Source: Actinomycetaceae bacterium | GTDB taxonomy: Bacteria; Actinomycetota; Actinomycetes; Actinomycetales; Actinomycetaceae | Reading direction: 5' to 3' | Length of the DNA stretch: 50,411 nucleotides | Assembly (NCBI GenBank): GCA_012516575.1 | Contig: JAAYWS010000071.1 | Span: 1 to 50,411, forward strand | Part shown: positions 35,494 through 44,738 of the stretch, piece after piece | How the letters are laid out: every line of letters begins with the position of its first letter | Position numbering within the stretch: position 1 is the first letter of the stretch | Notes under the pieces: model-generated | Seen by the model: only the letters and a program-made list of their open reading frames with translations | Told to the model about the DNA's origin: nothing | The model's database searches: none | Made by a program: the position numbers and the translations under genes

Positions 35494-35868
35494 TTACTCC
35501 TTTTTATTCGTGGACACCGCTATGTTGCCACGTTTTTCGATAGATTCGATAATCGCGTTGCGCACAGCAATCTTAGGCCGTGCGCCCACCAAGCTCAGAA
35601 TTGGCTCATTTCCGTCCAAAAGCTGAATAGTTGGCACAGCTTGAACAGTGAAACGATCAGCTAGCTCGGGTTGTTCATCAACGTCGACGACGACGGCGGA
35701 CAATAATTTTCCCGCATCTTCGCCGTGCAACGAAGTGAGATAGTTACGGATATCGACGGAGACCTCATCGAAAATATGACGCATCTGCAGTGCCGGACCG
35801 GCCCATTGGGCCGAATAAAAACGAAGTTCAAAAACTGGCAGGGTATCAACCACGGGTAGGTTATCCAT
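35494..35868 (-). CDS. Thioredoxin-fold protein lacking the CxxC active site
   Basis: 124 residues from ATG 35868, in the genomic slot of trxA. The thioredoxin fold is recognisable: the central strand ELRFYSAQWAGPALQM, a VVVDVDEQPELADRF strand-helix and the cis-proline segment VQAVPTIQLLDG. The active-site WCGPC is WAGPA (Trp22-Ala26), so both redox cysteines are Ala (codons GCC and GCA), and there is no other Cys in the protein. It cannot act as a dithiol reductase. A structural or chaperone-like role is an inference. A TTG start at 35919 is possible. It is upstream of and coupled to the aminotransferase gene. Confidence 0.88.
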   Translation of the reverse strand: MDNLPVVDTLPVFELRFYSAQWAGPALQMRHIFDEVSVDIRNYLTSLHGEDAGKLLSAVVVDVDEQPELADRFTVQAVPTIQLLDGNEPILSLVGARPKIAVRNAIIESIEKRGNIAVSTNKKE

Positions 35869-35971
35869 CGAAGGCTTGGACGAAAGGTGCACCGACAATG
35901 TTGTTTGCCTCAACAACAACCGCCGAGCACGTCGCGTCGTTCAACACGACGTGCCACGCGGCGTCGGGCAC

Positions 35972-36919
35972 CTAGTTCGCTGCCGCCTTCGCTTCGAGTT
36001 CCATCAGGTAGGCTTCGGCGTCCAATGCCGCAACCGCACCCGAACCAGCTGACGTAATAGCCTGCTGGTAAGTCGAATCAACAACGTCACCACAGGCAAA
36101 TACGCCCGGAACTGACGTCTTAGCCGACGGCGAATCAACCTCGATGTATCCGGCGTCGTCCAGCTCAAGCTGGCCGCCCAGTACCGCGGTGCGCGGAACG
36201 TGTCCGATCGAGACGAACATGCCGTTTACTGGCAGATCCCGGGTTTCGCCGGTAACCGTATCGCGCAGAGTTAGCGACTGCAGCATCTGATCGCCGTTAA
36301 CCGACTCGACAACCGAGTTCCAGTGCATCTTGATATTGTCGACCTCAAGCAACCGGTCAGCCATCACCTTCGACGCACGAAGTTCATCGCGGCGGTGAAT
36401 GACGTGAACGGTCGAGCCAAAACGTGCCAAGAACAGTGCTTCAGTTACAGCAGAATCGCCGCCACCAATAACTGCGATTTCCTTACCGCGGAAGAAGAAA
36501 CCGTCACAGGTCGCACAGTAAGACACGCCCTTGCCGGACATTTCAGCTTCACCCGGCGCACCGAGCTTGCGGTACTCCGACCCGAGCGCCAAAATAACCG
36601 TCTTCGCCTGATAAGTGTCTGACTCGGTAACAACGGTCTTAATCTCGCCGTCCAACTTCAGCTCAACGGCGTCCTCGTAACGCATCTCGGCGCCGAAACG
36701 TTCAGCCTGCGCCTGCATCTTCTCCATCAGCTCCGGACCCGCAATACCCTCGGGCCAGCCTGGGAAATTCTCAACTTCAGTGGTGGTCATAAGGGCGCCG
36801 CCGGGCTCCAAGGTACCGCCGAGCACGATCGGCTTCAGCCCTGCACGTGCAGTGTAAATAGCGGCCGTCCAGCCAGCCGGGCCGGAACCGACGATAATGA
36901 CATCATGGATGGTGGTCAA
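35972..36919 (-). CDS. trxB: Thioredoxin reductase
   Basis: NADPH-dependent flavoprotein that reduces thioredoxin. The TTG at 36919 gives 315 residues starting TTIHDVIIVGSGPAGWTAA after the initiator, with AAAGG seven bases upstream; an open frame to 37060 has no homology. Seen: FAD motif GSGPAG, the redox pair Cys135/Cys138 in SYCATCDG, the NADPH motif GGGDSAVTEA, and the C-terminal FAD motif GVFACGDV. The reductase is intact although the neighbouring thioredoxin-like protein lacks cysteines, so it must serve a thioredoxin encoded elsewhere. Confidence 0.96.
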   Translation of the reverse strand: MTTIHDVIIVGSGPAGWTAAIYTARAGLKPIVLGGTLEPGGALMTTTEVENFPGWPEGIAGPELMEKMQAQAERFGAEMRYEDAVELKLDGEIKTVVTESDTYQAKTVILALGSEYRKLGAPGEAEMSGKGVSYCATCDGFFFRGKEIAVIGGGDSAVTEALFLARFGSTVHVIHRRDELRASKVMADRLLEVDNIKMHWNSVVESVNGDQMLQSLTLRDTVTGETRDLPVNGMFVSIGHVPRTAVLGGQLELDDAGYIEVDSPSAKTSVPGVFACGDVVDSTYQQAITSAGSGAVAALDAEAYLMELEAKAAAN

Positions 36920-36987
36920 TGCACTACCTTTGTTCGTTCTTATGCGGGCCCGCGTTCTGCTACACGGATCCCTCGCGATATTTAAGT

Positions 36988-38946
36988 TTAGTAGACGACG
37001 AGTTCGGCAGTATAGAACTGGTACAGTCCCTCTGGAGTCACCGGCAGATCGGTGATCCAAATAACGAACCCTTCTGCAACGAAAGAATCCGCTGGAGTGA
37101 GCGTCGTAGTTGTACTACCTGCGCTTTGAGCCAGCAGATTTCCTCCTGTTGGTTCTTCCTTAACGGTTTCGCGTAGCTGAATATTCCCGCCGGTGCCCCA
37201 CAAGGTCAATTCCACCGCGGAAACTGTAGAAAGTCGTTCGAGCTGGACATAAAAACCGAAACCGTCAGTCGCGCCTGACTCTGCGGAATAATCGTACGAA
37301 TTCCACCAGGTATCTGGGTCGCCGTCAATAATTAGCTCGACGCCTTCCGGGGTATTTAACTGGTCTGCGCCATCCGGTTCGATGAGCTCAATACTGACGA
37401 CGACGGGTGCAACGCCGTTGTCGTTTCCGTACAGCTCAGGTGTTGTGACCTCAACGTCATCAAATGGTTTGAATAGGCCACGAATCCCAAACCAGCCGCC
37501 AATAAGCACGACCAGTATTAACAAAACAATCGTGATTTTTGTGGCGTCGACTTTTGTTTCGTTTTCGCGTGGTTCGCGTTCGAGGTCGGGAAGGATAGGC
37601 CGGCGCGGCGACTTTTTCTTTTTTGCAGGTTTGTCGGAGCCAAGAATACCGCCCCAGTTGTTGTCGGGAGCAACGCTTGGAGGTGGTGGAGCCCCAAATT
37701 CTGCGGGTATTTCTGGTGCAACTTGCGTTGCAGGGATAGCCGACGCATCCGAAGCAAGCGACGTCTCCGAAGCAAACGGAGCTGTCGGCGAGGGTGGGGA
37801 CTTTGGTGCTGGCGGCAAAGACGGAGGAGGCGGATAGCCCAAACCGGCTGGAAGCGACGGTGGGGGTGGGTTGCCAACACCGGGAGGTAATCCTTGAGCT
37901 CGTGAGCGCCAACCGCCAAAAGCCGGCTTTTTAGTAGGCACACGGGTGTCAGCCGGTTCAATGGCTATATCGGTCTCATTGGCTTCGGCGTCGTCTGCGT
38001 CGGCGTCGTCTGCGCCGTCCGTATCTGCGTCTGCTTCCGAACGGCCGAGTTTTGGCCACTGTACTTGAGATAGTTCGTTGTCCGTATCGTCCAGCCCGAG
38101 GAATTCTTCCACAGAGTCGGCCGAAGCAACCGAAGCATCAGTTTTTGAGGGGTTAACCGGGAACCGAGCTAGATCAAGTTCTCCCCATGGCACCAGCCGG
38201 AGCATAAGATCATCGGGTGATACCGCGCCCTCACCGGAAAGCTCATGGTCGAAAATATCCACCAGTGGCTGTGGCAGATCGGCTAAATCATGGGCTTCGA
38301 CAAAAAGCTCCGTTTCAACATCCAGCTCACCTAACTCCGGAACTGGCCGACCCAGCAAAACAGCTGCCAACAAAACCGTCAGCCCAATAGCTTCTTCGCG
38401 ATCCAATTCGCCAGACGGCCGTGACATATCCTTGCCTGCCAGCGCTGCGCGAATCCCGTATCCGTCAACTATGATCTGCCCGGCGTCGGTCAAATAAATA
38501 TCGTCCGTCGTCAAACATAAATGTCGGATGCCGTGATGACGCAAGGAATTAACCGCTGATGCCACCTCACCCAAAAGGGCGCGGACGGTTTCTGGATCAA
38601 CCGGCGTGCCATCAAGGAAAGAACTCAACACCCGACCCGGCGGCACTTCAGTAATTAACGCGAAATCGGATGCGTCCTCGTCCGCAATCACCGACATAAT
38701 CGCAACCGTATTCGGATCGGCGTCGTGCCCGGTATGAATGAACGCTGTTCGCCGAGCCGCATCAATTGCTGCGTCACGCATCGGACTATCTGGATCAATC
38801 ACGATTGCCCGGACTTGCACCGACAGTGCAGTATCGCGCGCAACCCAAGAACGGGCGGCATCGGTGAACGCCTGCGGGTCCATCAGCTCGGTTAGTTCAA
38901 ACCGATCCGCAATACGCTTACCTGCGTGGGCAAAAGAAGTGCTCAC
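36988..38946 (-). CDS. Membrane pseudokinase with extracellular sensor-like domain (MurJ-associated type)
   Basis: 652 residues from GTG 38946 (GGGAG five bases upstream). Order: an N-terminal protein-kinase-like domain (about 1-270) without catalytic residues (the HRDLxxxN region reads HLCLTTDDIYL and DFG reads VDGYG); an acidic and Pro-rich linker with PPPPSLP repeats (about 290-460); one membrane span (TIVLLILVVLIGGWFGI); and an extracellular beta-rich domain resembling a discoidin/F5-8 fold (WWNSYDYSAES…). It matches the C-terminal part of the actinobacterial MviN/MurJ fusion, but the 14-span flippase is absent. A cell-wall regulatory role is inferred. Confidence 0.85.
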   Translation of the reverse strand: MSTSFAHAGKRIADRFELTELMDPQAFTDAARSWVARDTALSVQVRAIVIDPDSPMRDAAIDAARRTAFIHTGHDADPNTVAIMSVIADEDASDFALITEVPPGRVLSSFLDGTPVDPETVRALLGEVASAVNSLRHHGIRHLCLTTDDIYLTDAGQIIVDGYGIRAALAGKDMSRPSGELDREEAIGLTVLLAAVLLGRPVPELGELDVETELFVEAHDLADLPQPLVDIFDHELSGEGAVSPDDLMLRLVPWGELDLARFPVNPSKTDASVASADSVEEFLGLDDTDNELSQVQWPKLGRSEADADTDGADDADADDAEANETDIAIEPADTRVPTKKPAFGGWRSRAQGLPPGVGNPPPPSLPAGLGYPPPPSLPPAPKSPPSPTAPFASETSLASDASAIPATQVAPEIPAEFGAPPPPSVAPDNNWGGILGSDKPAKKKKSPRRPILPDLEREPRENETKVDATKITIVLLILVVLIGGWFGIRGLFKPFDDVEVTTPELYGNDNGVAPVVVSIELIEPDGADQLNTPEGVELIIDGDPDTWWNSYDYSAESGATDGFGFYVQLERLSTVSAVELTLWGTGGNIQLRETVKEEPTGGNLLAQSAGSTTTTLTPADSFVAEGFVIWITDLPVTPEGLYQFYTAELVVY

Positions 38947-38994
38947 ATAGTCTCCCGAAACGAACAACAAAAACGATAATATCTGCGCACTACT

Positions 38995-41163
38995 TTACTC
39001 GGGCTGGGCCGACTTTGGCGCAGAGGAAGTAGGTAAGTCCTCACCAGCATTCATTGCCGCCGAAAATTCTGCCACGGGAATCGGTTCCGAACGCCGACCT
39101 TTACGCACCGAATTCACCACTCCGAAAACCAGCAGGGCCACGAATAATGCGGCCACGACCAGCGTTCCCACATTTTCCCAGTCCGCGCGTACGCGCACGT
39201 CAAGATCTTCAGATTGCCCGATAGGCACACCGTTGGCATTCGTCACAGTAACCGTTACGGTCAGATTTCCTGACCCGCGTGCTTCAACAGGCACACTAAC
39301 CAAAGTGGTCGAATTTTCCGGCAACCGTGCCTGGACAGGATCGGGCGCATGCAACCGAGAATCTGAAGCTTCAATATGAATGAATACGGTTACCGGATAG
39401 TCGAACCGATTCGTCACATTGATCGGTAGTGCCGAACTTTCCGAAATCATATTAATCGTCGAAGAAGACTCCACCCGGATTGCGGTTTGTGATTGCGGAT
39501 CGGGAGCCAGACCTGCGATTTGCGTGCTACGCGTATCGGGGAACATCCGCCAGTGCACACTAAACAACACATCCGCATGCGTGATCGCCGAATTAGAAAT
39601 CAGCTGCGCATTGTCAAAAATCGACGCAAAATTATCGACTTCGGCCATGGTTTGGGCTAGCTGATCGATATCCGTTGCGTTGAGCTCACCCGGGTTGATT
39701 GCCGCAGTAGCGAGCGGATAACGCGCGTTGGTGTCCGGTACGGTAGTAAGAAGGTCACTAATATTGGTGGGCGTAAGCCAAGGAGCGTCTAACAAAGCGT
39801 GGACGGTTTCTTGCCGGGCGACGGCGTCGGATGCGTAAATTGCATCTCGGCCAAGAACGACGACGCTCGCACGCGAAGCATTTGGAAGCTCGCGATACTG
39901 GACGGCAGACAACGCCAAAGTTACCTGACGCCGGTCAAGACCAGACAAGTACAAACTGCTGCTGGAAATTTCAAGAGCGCCGGATACGGCCGTGTTTAAA
40001 GCCTCGGAAGTGATTAACACCGGCAAGGACTCATCGAAAACTTCCGTAACCGTGTGAGCGTGCGGCACATAATAAGGGTCCTGAATAAGCGGCATGGCCG
40101 AATCTGGCACGATTGCTGCTTGCGCGCCCAAATCATGGGCGAGTGCGAGGGTTTCTTGATCAGGTTCGCCAACCAGCAACGCAATATCGAAGACGGCGTT
40201 AATTCCGGTCGTGTCAGCCCGGGTAAGACTTTCGGTGATTAAATGCTCAGCGCTCGCGGTTTGCCCGGTGTGGGCAAGGGCGGCCAGATCGGCGTCGTAC
40301 AACGGCAGTAGGTGCACGGGAGACTGCGCGGCAGTTTCGCTTGCCTGCAACGTGGCGACAACCTTCTGGTCAGTGAACAGGCCCGGGTCAACAAATAGCG
40401 AAACGCCATCTCGTTGCCAGGCGGCAATCTGTTCGGCAGTATCAGCACTAATGTGTACCGGTGCGTTCAACGTTGTCCCGGACATATCCTCTGGTGTGGC
40501 CTCGGCGTCATCTTCGTCTTCAACGGAAAGAAAATCGACGAAAGTCGGCAGCGTCTGAATCGCTCGGGTATCAAAAGTAACCGGGAGGACGACGCTGATC
40601 GGCATCGGAGTCAGCTCCACATCCGGTTGCACAATCACCATAGACCGATCAGTGAGTTCACGGTTATCATCGGTCAGTGCCTTGACCTCAATCCCGCGCG
40701 GCCCCCACGAGTACTCGCCCGTGGACCACGCAATATTTGCGCGGTCAATGCGGATTGTATGCTCGTAATACTCCCCGGGCTCGAGCGTGAGCGTGAGGTC
40801 TTCTTTTCCAATTAACGCGAAATATCCGCGACCATTCATCCACAATTCCACTTGTGCGGCCGTGGTTGGCGTAGTCGTTTGGGAGAAGATCTCCAGACGG
40901 TTAATCGTGACCGGATCAAAATCCGGATTCGTAATCGTGACGGTGAGTTCTAAATCATCGGTCGGGGCAAGTATGGGCGTGGCGAGCGCCGTGATTTCTA
41001 TGTTTGGTTCTTCGGCCGCAGGTGACATGCGTATCGGACTTGCGCCTACCGGCGTCGTGCCTGCTGGACTTGCGCCTACCGGCGTCGTCCCCACCGGGCC
41101 AAGTAAACCCAGCGAGACCACAACGATTCCCACGCTTAGCCAGAACCGGCGCCACCGCGTCAT
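38995..41163 (-). CDS. Secreted/membrane-anchored DUF6049 protein
   Basis: 722 residues. A signal peptide (TRWRRFWLSVGIVVVSLGLLG) is followed by a short Pro/Gly/Thr repeat (GTTPVGASPA, GTTPVGASPI), a large extracytoplasmic region with immunoglobulin-like segments (ITALATPILAPTDDLELTVTITN at the front) and a C-terminal membrane anchor (VGTLVVAALFVALLVFGVV) ending in a short cytoplasmic tail. The family is found beside murJ in actinobacteria and is of unknown function. Its ATG overlaps the Nudix stop by four bases (ATGA), so the genes are coupled. Confidence 0.88.
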   Translation of the reverse strand: MTRWRRFWLSVGIVVVSLGLLGPVGTTPVGASPAGTTPVGASPIRMSPAAEEPNIEITALATPILAPTDDLELTVTITNPDFDPVTINRLEIFSQTTTPTTAAQVELWMNGRGYFALIGKEDLTLTLEPGEYYEHTIRIDRANIAWSTGEYSWGPRGIEVKALTDDNRELTDRSMVIVQPDVELTPMPISVVLPVTFDTRAIQTLPTFVDFLSVEDEDDAEATPEDMSGTTLNAPVHISADTAEQIAAWQRDGVSLFVDPGLFTDQKVVATLQASETAAQSPVHLLPLYDADLAALAHTGQTASAEHLITESLTRADTTGINAVFDIALLVGEPDQETLALAHDLGAQAAIVPDSAMPLIQDPYYVPHAHTVTEVFDESLPVLITSEALNTAVSGALEISSSSLYLSGLDRRQVTLALSAVQYRELPNASRASVVVLGRDAIYASDAVARQETVHALLDAPWLTPTNISDLLTTVPDTNARYPLATAAINPGELNATDIDQLAQTMAEVDNFASIFDNAQLISNSAITHADVLFSVHWRMFPDTRSTQIAGLAPDPQSQTAIRVESSSTINMISESSALPINVTNRFDYPVTVFIHIEASDSRLHAPDPVQARLPENSTTLVSVPVEARGSGNLTVTVTVTNANGVPIGQSEDLDVRVRADWENVGTLVVAALFVALLVFGVVNSVRKGRRSEPIPVAEFSAAMNAGEDLPTSSAPKSAQPE

Positions 41164-41735
41164 GATTCCTCAGCCGGACCTTCTAAAAGTTTGCGGGCCA
41201 TCCCTACGATTCGGCGTTCATTGGGATACGCCAGCCGGCTGGGCAGTTTATCAATACGCACCCATTCAACTTTTTCGGCTTCCTGATCCGGATCGTTTTC
41301 TACCGTCAGCGTGCCGGAAAGCGCTTCCAGCAAGTAATGGTGGACTACTTTGTGTACGCGCCGGTCGTTGCCGGAAAACCAATAGTCGATTGTGGCAAGG
41401 TGGCGTAAAACGCGGCCATGAATACCGGTTTCTTCCGATACTTCACGTACGGCGGCTTGTTGAGCGGTTTCGACACCCTCTAAATGGCCCTTGGGTAGGC
41501 ACCATTCGAGGCGGCCTCCACGATTTCGGCGTGCGATAACGGCAACATACGCGTGGCCGTCGCGTACGGAAACAATAACCCCGCCTGCCGAGGTTTCGTT
41601 GACAACAGGCAACGGAGGGCGTGAATTGCGCGAATTTCGCGATCCACGCGGTGCCCGGCGCGAAAACGAGCGCGCACCGGGTGTGCGAGAACGCCGCGAA
41701 CTGGGCGGACGCGGCGTTGGAAATGATCGTGACAT
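41160..41735 (-). CDS. Nudix hydrolase (MutT4-like)
   Basis: 191 residues with a full Nudix box, GHLEGVETAQQAAVREVSEETG (split here as GHLEGVE…REVSEETG), beginning after a basic Arg/Pro/Ser-rich N-terminus (about 1-45). The substrate is unknown; the position matches mycobacterial mutT4, next to pcnA and the murJ cluster. The ATG at 41735 has no ribosome-binding site and shares a CATG with a possible start of the divergent pcnA. Confidence 0.9.
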   Translation of the reverse strand: MSRSFPTPRPPSSRRSRTPGARSFSRRAPRGSRNSRNSRPPLPVVNETSAGGVIVSVRDGHAYVAVIARRNRGGRLEWCLPKGHLEGVETAQQAAVREVSEETGIHGRVLRHLATIDYWFSGNDRRVHKVVHHYLLEALSGTLTVENDPDQEAEKVEWVRIDKLPSRLAYPNERRIVGMARKLLEGPAEES

Positions 41736-41841
41736 GATGACTTCACAACTTTTGGCCGACTCAGATGTGCTTAAATACGCCAATTCGTGGCAGTCTTGGA
41801 GAGTGACTACACGTGAACCGGTATTTAATTCTCAATCGACG

Positions 41842-43299
41842 ATGGCGGACACTGACCTCAATCAGCGTGCCCGGCTGCTTACCCAAGGTCAGATGACCTT
41901 CGCTAAGCTGCCTAAGGCAATACTTGAACTAGGATCTATTTTTGCACGTAATGGATTCGAATTGGCGCTGGTTGGCGGACCGGTTCGAGATGCTTTCCTT
42001 GGCCTGCCGATTCACGACTTCGATTTCACCACGTCAGCGCGCCCAGAAGACACTGAAAAACTACTGAAACAGTGGGGTGATGCCACGTGGAATATTGGCA
42101 AAGAATTTGGCACGATCGGCGCGGCGCGCGAGGATCTTGTCGTCGAAGTCACCACGTATCGCACTGAAGACTATGATCCGAACTCGCGCAAACCAGAAGT
42201 GCAATACGGCGACTCCATTGAAGGAGACCTGACCCGGCGTGATTTTACGGTGAACGCGATGGCGGTGACCTTGCCGCAGATGAAGCTCGTGGACGTATGC
42301 GGCGGCTTGGATGATTTAGTGGCCGGCGTGTTACGCACCCCGGTCACGGCCGAGCAAAGTTTCGACGACGATCCTTTGCGTATTATGCGGGCAGCGCGAT
42401 TTGCGGCCCAACTCGGTTTCTCGGTGGCGGAGGATGTGCGGACGGCTATGACGAATATGGCCGGACGGTTGAATATCGTGTCCGTGGAGCGGATTCAGGC
42501 GGAGTTGTATCGGCTGATTATCTCTCCCGATCCGCGCCGCGGCTTAGAGATTATGGTGGACACCGGCGTGGGCGATATTGTGTTGCCGGAACTGGCGAAC
42601 CTGCGCGAAACCACGGATGAACACGGACGACACAAGGATGTATACACGCACACCCTGACCGTGCTTGAGCAGGCGATGGCTTTAGAAACGGATGCGGATG
42701 GTCCGGTTCCGGCGCCCGATTTTGTGTTGCGCTTCGCCGCGATTATGCACGATTGTGGTAAGCCGGCCACGCGGCGTTACGCGCCGGATGGCACGGTGTC
42801 CTTTCATGCGCACGATATTGTGGGCGCGCGAATGACGACGAAGCGTATGAAAGCTTTGCGTTTCGATAAGGCGACGACGAAAGCGGTTGCACGCCTTGTG
42901 GAATTACACTTGCGATTCCACGGGTATGGCGAGCAGCGGTGGTCGGATTCGGCCGTGCGCCGGTATGTGACCGACGCCGGAGACCTGCTGGAACGCTTGA
43001 ACCGTTTGACGCGTGCGGACGTGACCACGGGGAACCGGCGTAAAGCAAGGCGGCTGTGGGCGGCAATGGACGAGCTCGAGCAACGCATTGTGCAGCTTAA
43101 AGAACAGGAAGAAATCGACGCGATCCGCCCGGATTTGGACGGCACGCAGATTATGAGGTTGTTGGATATTAAGCCCGGCCCGGTTGTGGGCAAGGCGTAT
43201 AAGTTCCTCATGGATCTGCGCATGGAAGAAGGCCCGCTCGGCGAAGAGGAAGCCACTAGGCGGCTATTGGCTTGGTGGGAGGAACAAACGCGTGACTGA
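41842..43299 (+). CDS. pcnA: CCA tRNA nucleotidyltransferase / poly(A) polymerase family, HD domain
   Basis: Adds or repairs the 3' CCA of tRNA. From ATG 41842, 485 residues; earlier in-frame starts exist at 41734, 41737 (ATG) and 41803 (GTG), none with a well-spaced ribosome-binding site, so the true start is uncertain. Seen: the catalytic GGPVRDAFLG and DFDFTTSA (DxD), RRDFTVNAMAV, the RNA-binding head with FDDDPLRIMRAARFAAQLGF, and an HD phosphohydrolase domain (FAAIMHDCGKPATR). One tRNA in this window encodes its CCA and one does not, so the enzyme is needed. It is coupled to the MFS gene by an 8-base overlap. Confidence 0.94.
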   Translation: MADTDLNQRARLLTQGQMTFAKLPKAILELGSIFARNGFELALVGGPVRDAFLGLPIHDFDFTTSARPEDTEKLLKQWGDATWNIGKEFGTIGAAREDLVVEVTTYRTEDYDPNSRKPEVQYGDSIEGDLTRRDFTVNAMAVTLPQMKLVDVCGGLDDLVAGVLRTPVTAEQSFDDDPLRIMRAARFAAQLGFSVAEDVRTAMTNMAGRLNIVSVERIQAELYRLIISPDPRRGLEIMVDTGVGDIVLPELANLRETTDEHGRHKDVYTHTLTVLEQAMALETDADGPVPAPDFVLRFAAIMHDCGKPATRRYAPDGTVSFHAHDIVGARMTTKRMKALRFDKATTKAVARLVELHLRFHGYGEQRWSDSAVRRYVTDAGDLLERLNRLTRADVTTGNRRKARRLWAAMDELEQRIVQLKEQEEIDAIRPDLDGTQIMRLLDIKPGPVVGKAYKFLMDLRMEEGPLGEEEATRRLLAWWEEQTRD

Positions 43300-44611
43300 T
43301 CAGCTTCAACTTCCAGTGCTGGAACAGCTGGCACGCTGTGCGCGCCACGACAAGTTCCGCAAACTGCTGGCAGTACGGCTGGTCTCCCAGACCGGTGACG
43401 GCATGTTCCAGGTCGGGCTCGCCACGCTTTTCTTCTTCAACCCACAAAACGCAACCACCGCGATCGGCGTCGCGGCAGCTTTCGCTGTTCTTCTCTTGCC
43501 TTTTACCGTCGTCGGACCTTTTGCCGGGCCGCTTCTGGACCGGTGGCGACGGCGTCAAGTACTGTTCGGCGGGAACCTCGTGCGCGTGGCACTGACCGCG
43601 ATCCTCGCGTTACTCGTGTACACCGTGCCCGAATCGTGGGTGATTTACGTGCTTGCGCTGGTCACTTTGGGCGTTAATCGTTTCTTGCTATCTGCGCTGT
43701 CTGCTGGTCTGCCACATACGCTACCGAAACATTTGTTATTAATGGCCAATTCGATAACGCCCACCCTCGGTTCAGTGGCCGCAGTATTTGGCGGTGCGCT
43801 GGGATTATTGCTCTCCCTGATCGCCGGATCTGGTCCGCTTCGTAATGCGCTCGCGTTAGTGTGTGCACTGACGCTGTTCGCCGGGGCGGCTTTGCTGGCT
43901 TTACGTTTGAGAGCGGACGAGCTCGGCCCAGATATTCGACCCACCCGCCCGCTCAGTCGAGAGCTCTCCATCGTGGTGACCGACCTGGTAGCGGGCGCGC
44001 GCTACCTTATCCGTCGCGGAACACCGGGTGCGGGCCTGACGATTATGGCGATTCACCGCTTCCTTTATGGCGCGAATTTTATTGCGCTGATTTTGATTTC
44101 GCGCAATCTGTTAGAAGACCCGATGGACGCCGACGCCGGGTTGGCGCGGTTTGCTTTTATTGCCGGGATATCTTTTGCGGGCAACGGTTTGGCGATTGTG
44201 CTCACCCCGATTATGCACCGCTACGTCAGTGCACATCAGTGGATTCTTATCTGTTTAGGAATTTCTGGGGTTTCGCAAATGCTACTGATGATCACCTATA
44301 CACCGCCGCTGATTTATGTGTCGGCAGTGTTGCTGGGGTTAGGTGTGCAAGGAGCGAAAATTGCAGTCGATACGATCGTGCAAGGTGATACTGCAGACCA
44401 CTATCGCGGGCGGGCATTTTCGCTTTACGACATGATGTACAACGCGGCTTTTGTGGGTGCGGCCGCGCTCGCAGCTTTTACTTTGCCTGATACGGGCTGG
44501 TCTGCGGCAGTGTTCGGTGGTTTGACGGTGGTATATCTGCTGGCCGGGTCGTGGTATGGCTGGTTTATTCGAAAAATCGGCGGCGAACCGCGCGTCGTAC
44601 ACAATACTTAG
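43292..44611 (+). CDS. MFS transporter
   Basis: 439 residues from GTG 43292, with about 12 membrane segments of the major facilitator superfamily. The loop after segment two, GPLLDRWRRRQVLF, is the MFS motif A. The N-terminal LLAVRLVSQTGDGMFQVGLATLFF is typical of drug/MFS_3-type exporters in actinobacteria. The substrate is unknown. The start overlaps the pcnA stop (GTGACTGA), GGGAGG lies about nine bases before it, and the pair is presumably co-translated. Confidence 0.9.
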   Translation: MTDQLQLPVLEQLARCARHDKFRKLLAVRLVSQTGDGMFQVGLATLFFFNPQNATTAIGVAAAFAVLLLPFTVVGPFAGPLLDRWRRRQVLFGGNLVRVALTAILALLVYTVPESWVIYVLALVTLGVNRFLLSALSAGLPHTLPKHLLLMANSITPTLGSVAAVFGGALGLLLSLIAGSGPLRNALALVCALTLFAGAALLALRLRADELGPDIRPTRPLSRELSIVVTDLVAGARYLIRRGTPGAGLTIMAIHRFLYGANFIALILISRNLLEDPMDADAGLARFAFIAGISFAGNGLAIVLTPIMHRYVSAHQWILICLGISGVSQMLLMITYTPPLIYVSAVLLGLGVQGAKIAVDTIVQGDTADHYRGRAFSLYDMMYNAAFVGAAALAAFTLPDTGWSAAVFGGLTVVYLLAGSWYGWFIRKIGGEPRVVHNT

Positions 44612-44738
44612 GAACCTTCCCAAAGATGTCCGAGCGGCAAACTAGACTAGTGGTAAGCAGACCAACCCGCATGTGCGCCTAGTTTCACTTTCCCTCCCCG
44701 TGGGGCAAAATGAAACAGATGGGAGAAAAGGAAAAACT

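Noticed and set aside
36920..37060. N-terminal extension of trxB
   Set aside because: The FAD-binding fold begins right after TTG 36919, which has a good ribosome-binding site; the upstream residues are unlike any reductase.
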